This document shows positions 1-3,759 of a DNA stretch of 5,336 nt, piece by piece. Source of the stretch: Methanobacteriota archaeon (lineage in GTDB: Archaea > Thermoplasmatota > Poseidoniia > Poseidoniales > Poseidoniaceae); NCBI GenBank assembly GCA_018662715.1, contig JABJFP010000253.1:1-5336 (forward strand), in the 5' to 3' direction. A model generated the notes under the pieces. The model did no database searches and was not told the origin of the DNA. It saw nothing but the letters and a program-made list of their open reading frames with translations. Both the position numbers and the translations under genes were made by a program. Every line of letters starts with the position of its first letter. Position 1 is the stretch's first letter.

Positions 1-72
1 GAAGAAAAGGCGGGTAGAATCAACTTCTTTGAAAGAATAAATACGGCAGGCCCGTACGTAGGTCGTGGTTGA
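1..72 (+). CDS. C-terminal end of an upstream gene (partial)
   Basis: Frame 1 is open from the left edge and ends with TGA at 70-72, giving 23 codons. The residues include GRINFFERINTAGPYVGRG and form a basic, well-mixed tail that reads like real protein. Frames 2 and 3 are both interrupted by stops within this stretch. If real, the gene overlaps the GTG start of the next gene by 8 bp, a common arrangement for co-transcribed, translationally coupled prokaryotic genes. Too little is visible to name a family, and an open stretch this short could also arise by chance. Confidence 0.45.
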   Translation, partial: EEKAGRINFFERINTAGPYVGRG

Positions 73-715
73 TGCTGAAGAAATCGGGTTGAGTCTTCTA
101 GACCAAATCATTGAGGGGGGCATAGTTTATGCTGGCCTCATCCTTTCCTTTTCTCTGCTTTTATTTATTCAAGGGGGAAAGAGGCTACCGTTCACATTAG
201 GAACTTCTGGATTTCTTGTCGGTTATGGGATGTCGTATCTCTTCGTTGACCAGTTCAATGAATTGGGACTTTCCCTCAATGATGCTCAATTTCAACTCTT
301 GGCTGGAGTTCTCGTTGCGATTGGGGCCATGAGCATCGCACAAATCGCCGCCCGTTTTCTCGCTGCTGGAATGGTTTACCTTGCCGTCACACGCCTAATC
401 TCTGTTGGCGATAGTTACGGGTACGACTTCGAGGGGGACGCGTTTTTGTCGGGGATTTTGACGCTAGTGGCTCTTATTTTCAGCCTTTCATTCCGCAGAC
501 TTGTTCCTGCTGTTCTTGCTGCGGTCATGGGGTCTCTTGGAATTCTCTTTTCGCTGTATCTCGGCCTTGGATGGGATGTTTACCGGCTAGATGGGGGTTC
601 GCTAGACGTATATCTTGCCGCGCCGTTGATGATCGTAAGTTGTTACATCCAATTCAAATATTTCATGGCTGACAATGATGAGTTGGATGACGAAGAAAAA
701 GATTACGACTTTTGA
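65..715 (+). CDS. polytopic membrane protein of unknown function
   Basis: A 216-residue integral membrane protein that I do not recognise. Hydrophobic segments lie at roughly residues 18-36, 42-62, 78-112 (long enough for two helices), 128-144, 147-168 and 182-199, so six or seven transmembrane helices are likely. A loop at about 113-127 is rich in Gly, Asp and Tyr. The protein ends in a strongly acidic cytosolic-type tail (about 202-216, ADNDELDDEEKDYDF). It has no recognisable transporter signature, metal-binding cluster or enzymatic motif. The GTG start is chosen because an in-frame TAG lies at 59-61, only one codon upstream; no good SD precedes it (AGGT at 60-63 is too close). It probably overlaps the end of an upstream gene by 8 bp and is followed 39 bp later by the dehydrogenase, so these may share a transcript. 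Smooth alternation of hydrophobic spans and a clean stop support a real gene. Confidence 0.8.
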   Translation: MVDAEEIGLSLLDQIIEGGIVYAGLILSFSLLLFIQGGKRLPFTLGTSGFLVGYGMSYLFVDQFNELGLSLNDAQFQLLAGVLVAIGAMSIAQIAARFLAAGMVYLAVTRLISVGDSYGYDFEGDAFLSGILTLVALIFSLSFRRLVPAVLAAVMGSLGILFSLYLGLGWDVYRLDGGSLDVYLAAPLMIVSCYIQFKYFMADNDELDDEEKDYDF

Positions 716-754
716 CCGCTCAATCCTTATTGGGTGGTTTGATTTGCCCAAGCC

Positions 755-1432
755 ATGAAGATTGCTATTGTCACTGGTGCCAACCGAGGTATTGGGTTTG
801 AGTTGACTCGCCAACTCTTGGATTCGGGTTATGCTGTGCACGCAACGTATCGGAGCAATATGGGGGGGTTAAAAGGAGTGCAGCATGCTCATTTAACGAC
901 CCATAGGGTTGATGTTCGTTCGGATGAAGATGTGGCTGCTCTGATGGTTTCAGTAGGAGAGCGTGTCGACCTTCTCGTCAATAATGCTGGAGTTCCTGAT
1001 GGTCGATGGTCTTCAATTGCTGAGATTGACCTTCAAGAGACTGCGGAGGTATTCGAAGTCAATGCATTCTCTCCAGTACGAGTTACACAACATGCTTTGC
1101 CCTTGCTCGCCAACAGTCAGGGCGGGGTGGTCGCCATGATGTCGAGTTTGATGGCGTCAATTGACGATTGTAAAAGTGGGAGGTCGTATGCATATAGGGC
1201 GTCAAAAACAGCGCTCAACATGTTTGCTATTTCAATGAAAAATGAACTTGAAGCGTTGGGCGCATCCCTCATTATTCTTCACCCTGGCTGGGTTGAGACC
1301 GACATGGGGGGCCCTCATGCCCCGTTGACTCCTCAAGAGAGTGTGAAGGGTATCGTCGCTCGCCTAAACGAACAGAACGGGGAGTTGAGTGGCCGTTTCG
1401 TCCAGTACGATGGAATCGAGTTGCCGTGGTAA
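755..1432 (+). CDS. short-chain dehydrogenase/reductase, C-factor/sniffer-like
   Basis: A 225-residue classical SDR-fold, NAD(P)H-dependent oxidoreductase, predicted cytosolic. Visible motifs in order are the cofactor-binding TGANRGIG (residues 7-14), an adenine-ring Asp in the VDV segment (D53), NNAG (76-79), a structural Asn in VNAF (N103), a catalytic Ser that is probably S135 in SSLMAS, and the catalytic YRASK (Y147, K151). The later HPGWVETDMGGP segment (176-187), followed by LTPQESVKGI, is characteristic of the short SDRs related to Myxococcus C-factor (CsgA) and animal sniffer/carbonyl reductases. The length of about 225 residues fits that subgroup. The physiological substrate cannot be read from the sequence. 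The basic residues R11 and R33 may indicate preference for NADPH, but this is only inferred. ATG 755 is the first possible start after an in-frame TGA at 740-742. No good SD is present; a GGTGG at 733-737 lies too far upstream. Confidence 0.95.
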   Translation: MKIAIVTGANRGIGFELTRQLLDSGYAVHATYRSNMGGLKGVQHAHLTTHRVDVRSDEDVAALMVSVGERVDLLVNNAGVPDGRWSSIAEIDLQETAEVFEVNAFSPVRVTQHALPLLANSQGGVVAMMSSLMASIDDCKSGRSYAYRASKTALNMFAISMKNELEALGASLIILHPGWVETDMGGPHAPLTPQESVKGIVARLNEQNGELSGRFVQYDGIELPW

Positions 1433-1522
1433 TCCGCATTGATTTACAGCCCGCCACCAACGATCATTTTCAAAGCGCAGGTTCATAATGATGGTTTGCT
1501 TGCGTCAATTTGAGGCGATATT

Positions 1523-2050
1523 ATGGGTAACATGATCGGAAAAGATGCTCCTGAATGGAGTGCAGATGCATACATTAGCGGCGAACGAGTGAACATCACG
1601 AGTGAAGGAATGAAAGGAAAATGGTACCTCATGTATTGGTACCCCTTCGATTTCACCTTCATTTGCCCGACCGAAATTGTCGGTTTTGAAGCTCTCAAAG
1701 AAGAGTTTGCTGACGATGACATCACCGTCATCGGATGCTCCTGCGATTCATGGCATTCACACAACGCATGGTTCGCTGACAAGGAAATCTTCCCTGGCGG
1801 CGTCAACCACCACGTCATTGGCGACACCACACAAAACGTCACCAAGGCATTCAACATGCGGAACAAAGAGGCTGGTTGCAGTTTCCGTGGAACCGTACTA
1901 GTTGACCCAGAAGGCAAGGTCCAAATGTATTCCATCAACAACATGGATGCGGGTCGAAGCCCTGCTGAAGTCTTGCGTACCAGTCAAGCAACACAAGCCG
2001 GTGGTTTGTGCGGTGCTAACTGGAAGAAGGGCGACGAATACGTCGTTTGA
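1523..2050 (+). CDS. typical 2-Cys peroxiredoxin (AhpC/Prx1 class)
   Basis: A 175-residue cytosolic thiol peroxidase that reduces hydrogen peroxide, organic hydroperoxides or peroxynitrite. The peroxidatic site is complete: P41, T45 and C48 in PFDFTFICPTE, with R122 in SFRGTVLVDPEGK as the conserved active-site arginine. The resolving cysteine is C163 in GGLCGANWKKGD, matching the VCPANW position of AhpC/Prx1 enzymes, although Gly replaces the usual Pro after Cys. The protein therefore probably works as an obligate dimer with intersubunit disulfides. It is slightly shorter than typical bacterial AhpC (about 187). Unusual extra cysteines are C72 and C74 (GCSCDSWHSH, where most relatives have non-Cys residues) and C119. 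ATG 1523 is preceded by an SD-like GAGG (1512-1515, 7-nt spacing) and by an in-frame TGA at 1511-1513. The adjacent downstream thioredoxin-like gene is a likely reducing partner. A weak TATA-like CATAAT lies at 1484-1489. Confidence 0.96.
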   Translation: MGNMIGKDAPEWSADAYISGERVNITSEGMKGKWYLMYWYPFDFTFICPTEIVGFEALKEEFADDDITVIGCSCDSWHSHNAWFADKEIFPGGVNHHVIGDTTQNVTKAFNMRNKEAGCSFRGTVLVDPEGKVQMYSINNMDAGRSPAEVLRTSQATQAGGLCGANWKKGDEYVV

Positions 2051-2054
2051 TTCT

Positions 2055-2061
2055 GGAGGTG
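2055..2061 (+). promoter_or_regulatory. ribosome binding site of the thioredoxin-like gene
   Basis: GGAGGTG, a near-perfect anti-16S complement, lies just after the peroxiredoxin stop. GGAGG ends 7 nt before TTG 2067 and 13 nt before ATG 2073, so its spacing favours the TTG as the start. It shows that the thioredoxin-like gene has its own ribosome entry within a shared transcript. Confidence 0.75.
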
Positions 2062-2066
2062 TTCTC

Positions 2067-2384
2067 TTGGAAATGCTTGGTCGTGCCGACTGGCAGGAAT
2101 TTCTTGAAGCCCCTTTTGCCATGCTCATGCTAGGTAAAACTGGATGTCAAGCCTGTGAACAATGGACTGAAGAATTGGGCTCCTGGGACGTCCCCGAAGG
2201 AGTTCGAATTGGAAAAATCCTTCTTGATACTCCCGGAATGGGTCGTTTCAAAATCGCTCACCCCTGGGTTAGCGAAGTTGATGTTTTGCCGTACAACGCT
2301 CTTTTTGTCGATGGTGAACTCGTAAAACAATGGGCAGGTGGCGGTATTACTCGCCTTGAGAACCGCCTCAAGCGCTTCTTGTGA
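2067..2384 (+). CDS. thioredoxin-fold protein, probable peroxiredoxin reductant
   Basis: A 105-residue (from TTG) single-domain thioredoxin-like protein. The redox motif is C27-Q-A-C30 within MLGKTGCQACEQW, following a beta-strand (FAMLML) as in thioredoxins. The cis-proline is P75 in VDVLPYNALFVDGELV, followed by the glycine-rich turn WAGGG and a C-terminal helix. The active site differs from canonical WCGPC: the residue before the first Cys is Gly rather than Trp, and the dipeptide is QA, which should alter redox potential and partner choice. The start is TTG 2067 because of the GGAGGTG at 2055-2061; ATG 2073 gives a protein two residues shorter and is the main alternative. The frame also stays open upstream to 1902, but that part runs through peroxiredoxin coding sequence and is not plausible protein. 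Sitting 16 bp after the peroxiredoxin, it is most simply its electron donor (inference); a disulfide reductase for other proteins is the alternative. Confidence 0.88.
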   Translation: MEMLGRADWQEFLEAPFAMLMLGKTGCQACEQWTEELGSWDVPEGVRIGKILLDTPGMGRFKIAHPWVSEVDVLPYNALFVDGELVKQWAGGGITRLENRLKRFL

Positions 2385-2410
2385 GCACCGTTGAGCATCA
2401 CATGGAGATA

Positions 2411-2491
2411 CGGACGGGTGAGGTCTCATGGACGACACACTCCCACTCCTTACGCTGGTCAAGAAAAGTGAAATTGGAGTCCGCCCGTCCG
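2411..2491 (+). repeat. inverted repeat spanning RBS and early codons
   Basis: CGGACGGG at 2411-2418 is the perfect reverse complement of CCCGTCCG at 2484-2491. In RNA the stem extends inward by a U-G and a G-C pair to ten pairs (2411-2420 with 2482-2491). The 61-nt loop holds the end of the Shine-Dalgarno site, ATG 2428 and about the first 18 codons. An 8-bp perfect arm pair within 100 bp is expected a few times by chance in 5 kb; the GC-rich pairing and its placement over the ribosome-binding site are what make it notable. Confidence 0.4.
2417..2423 (+). promoter_or_regulatory. ribosome binding site of the 2428 gene
   Basis: GGTGAGG ends 4 nt before ATG 2428 and matches the 3' end of 16S rRNA well. 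Its first bases are part of the left arm of an inverted repeat (2411-2420 with 2482-2491), so the site could be partly hidden by mRNA folding. Confidence 0.65.
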
Positions 2492-2814
2492 ATGAAGGCT
2501 CTGTCGGCCTGGACCAAACATTGCAGATGTTGTGTTCGTTTTACACCGTTGAGGATTTAGGAAGTTTTCTTTCAAGTGAAATGTTTGAACGCTACGGCCG
2601 AACTGTAGAGGCTTGGGTTGTTCTTGAACTCGGAATTTACAAAGATCATACGAAGACCATTGAAATGATTCCTTCCGCAGAAGATTTTACTCTTGCAGAC
2701 GCATCTCAATCTGGCGTATTTGCAGGAGATGTTTGGCGTGGAAAAAACGTGGCTGACCTTCTGGATGCCGTCCGCACATGGCATGGTGTTGTGAGTTCGA
2801 ATGAACTTCAATAG
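2428..2814 (+). CDS. acidic protein of unknown function
   Basis: A 128-residue protein that I do not recognise. It has no signal peptide, transmembrane segment, nucleotide-binding loop or cysteine pair (a single Cys, C36). It is net acidic and mixes likely helices (about 28-40, 41-56 and 104-119) with strands (EAWVVLEL, TIEMIP), suggesting a small soluble alpha/beta domain. ATG 2428 is supported by GGTGAGG 4 nt upstream and an in-frame TGA at 2419-2421 that rules out a longer form. The gene lies 43 bp after the thioredoxin-like gene, on the same strand, and may end that transcription unit. Its last 7 bp overlap the end of the convergent dimethylargininase-like gene. An antisense frame covers its start, but the SD and plausible protein composition favour this strand. 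A role tied to redox or to the neighbours would be guesswork. Confidence 0.72.
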   Translation: MDDTLPLLTLVKKSEIGVRPSDEGSVGLDQTLQMLCSFYTVEDLGSFLSSEMFERYGRTVEAWVVLELGIYKDHTKTIEMIPSAEDFTLADASQSGVFAGDVWRGKNVADLLDAVRTWHGVVSSNELQ

Positions 2815-3638
2815 AAAATTGAGCAACAGGTCAGCGAACCGTCTGCTGCACGAATTTCACTCATGTCAATTTTTATGACTTCAAGTCCACGGTTGATGAG
2901 TTCAGCTTCAACTACCGGATATCCCTCGGCAATCATCACCTTATTTCCTGGCAGGCCAATGGTATTGCAGCCATACGCTTCTTCCGCAGGCATCCAAACA
3001 ACCTCACACCCGTCTGGAAGTTCGCCAAATGCATCTTTTGGAAGATAGTCTTCTGGGACCATAATGAGTTGGTCAGTTGGTGTAGAACTAATGCTTGTCA
3101 AGTGGAGTGCGTGGCCGGGTATGTCAATAATACGCAACTCATAGTCAAAGAAGTCAAGCAAACTTCGCAGTGCTGCAATTCCCAGATCGTTGGTTCGCGA
3201 TGAGCGCCCTACAAAAAACAAGTTTCCAAGTCGGATGATATCGCCTCCATCCATTCGGGCTTCGCCGCCCATTGTGCACGTTTGAATTCCCTCAAGAGAT
3301 TCCATGAGAAAGTTTGCAATCGGAGGTTGCTCTGCAACCCGGCTTGGGTGACCTGGTGTTGGGAGAAGGATGTGGCCGTCAACAACAACCGCTTGGTCTT
3401 CAACAAACATGCAATCAGGATGGTTGTGGTCAGCATCAAGAACGGTGACTTCAACGCCTTCTTGGCGGAGAAGTTCGCAATAGTCCTCATGTTGTTTACG
3501 GGCGAGGTCAACGTCGGTTGGGCCCGTTCCAAAATAGCGGGCAAGTGCCTCCGTATAGGAGTCGGGAACACTGCGGACCAGAGCGCGTGCCTTCTGGTCC
3601 AACCGTACGGTTGCCATGGTTGTTCGGACCACGGGCAT
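2808..3638 (-). CDS. dimethylarginine dimethylaminohydrolase family protein
   Basis: A 276-residue member of the guanidine-modifying (amidinotransferase/arginine deiminase) superfamily, closest by motif to DDAH, which hydrolyses asymmetric N-methylarginines to citrulline and methylamines. Conserved features in order are ARALVRSVPDS near the N-terminus, the substrate-binding D75 and E80-D81 in PDCMFVEDQAV, R100 in GHPSR, RMDGGDI (128-134), FVGRSSRTN with R148, the catalytic His H179 in ALHL, NTIGLPGNKVMI, and the catalytic Cys C271 in SEIRAADGSLTCCSI. The C-terminal segment closely resembles mammalian DDAH1 (SELEKVDGLLTCCSV). Length matches DDAH (about 255-285). It is predicted cytosolic and about complete. 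Translation could start at M1 (3638) or M8 (ATG ending at 3617); an in-frame TAA just upstream (3642-3644) excludes longer forms, and no SD is clear for either. Another guanidino compound as substrate cannot be excluded. The gene is convergent with, and overlaps by 7 bp, the unknown gene on the plus strand. Confidence 0.93.
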   Translation of the reverse strand: MPVVRTTMATVRLDQKARALVRSVPDSYTEALARYFGTGPTDVDLARKQHEDYCELLRQEGVEVTVLDADHNHPDCMFVEDQAVVVDGHILLPTPGHPSRVAEQPPIANFLMESLEGIQTCTMGGEARMDGGDIIRLGNLFFVGRSSRTNDLGIAALRSLLDFFDYELRIIDIPGHALHLTSISSTPTDQLIMVPEDYLPKDAFGELPDGCEVVWMPAEEAYGCNTIGLPGNKVMIAEGYPVVEAELINRGLEVIKIDMSEIRAADGSLTCCSIFY

Positions 3639-3654
3639 TTCTTAACTGTTCGCC

Positions 3655-3661
3655 TTTTTAT
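3655..3661 (-). promoter_or_regulatory. possible archaeal TATA box for the DDAH-like gene
   Basis: On the minus strand ATAAAAA lies in the 121-bp divergent gap, centred about 20 nt upstream of the M1 codon and about 41 nt upstream of M8. If the organism is archaeal, transcription would begin around 3630-3635, which would favour translation from M8 with a short leader. On the plus strand the same bases read TTTTTAT and could serve the divergent peptidase gene, but would leave a long leader. The assignment rests on a 7-base match and is weak. Confidence 0.3.
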
Positions 3662-3736
3662 GGTATTGATTTTCCGTTGAGTGGAAACCGCTTGCATCGG
3701 GGTTCAACCTGCTCAGTAAAACTGTAACATTCAACA

Positions 3737-3743
3737 GGGAGGG
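3737..3743 (+). promoter_or_regulatory. purine-rich putative ribosome binding site of the M28 gene
   Basis: GGGAGGG precedes the M28 peptidase gene. It is 4 nt before TTG 3748 and 16 nt before ATG 3760, so spacing alone would support the TTG, while the signal-peptide shape fits the ATG better. Confidence 0.45.
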
Positions 3744-3759
3744 CGGGTTGGGCAATGAC

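Noticed and set aside
730..751. TTGGG...CCCAA hairpin between the membrane protein and the dehydrogenase as a terminator
   Set aside because: The stem is only 5 bp with a 12-nt loop and no T tract follows; not distinguishable from chance.
862..868. Homopolymer runs: G7 here, C7 at 4051-4057, and G6 at 1306-1311 and 4321-4326, as possible phase-variation or frameshift sites
   Set aside because: Each run lies inside an intact, motif-bearing reading frame; runs of this length are unremarkable and nothing suggests switching.
1483..1944. 153-codon minus-strand frame
   Set aside because: It lies antisense to the peroxiredoxin, whose motifs are unmistakable, and has no recognisable protein features.
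1902..2066. Extension of the thioredoxin-like frame upstream into the peroxiredoxin gene
   Set aside because: The extra 55 residues lie over well-conserved peroxiredoxin codons in another frame, have no thioredoxin-like content, and a strong SD marks a start near 2067.
2130..2462. 110-codon minus-strand frame
   Set aside because: It covers the thioredoxin-like gene and the start of the next gene on the opposite strand; low-complexity Ser-rich product with no motif.
3209..3697. Minus-strand frame offset from the DDAH-like gene, and plus-strand frames at 3282-3680 and 3518-3727
   Set aside because: The DDAH frame holds every catalytic motif, so these are shadows of it.
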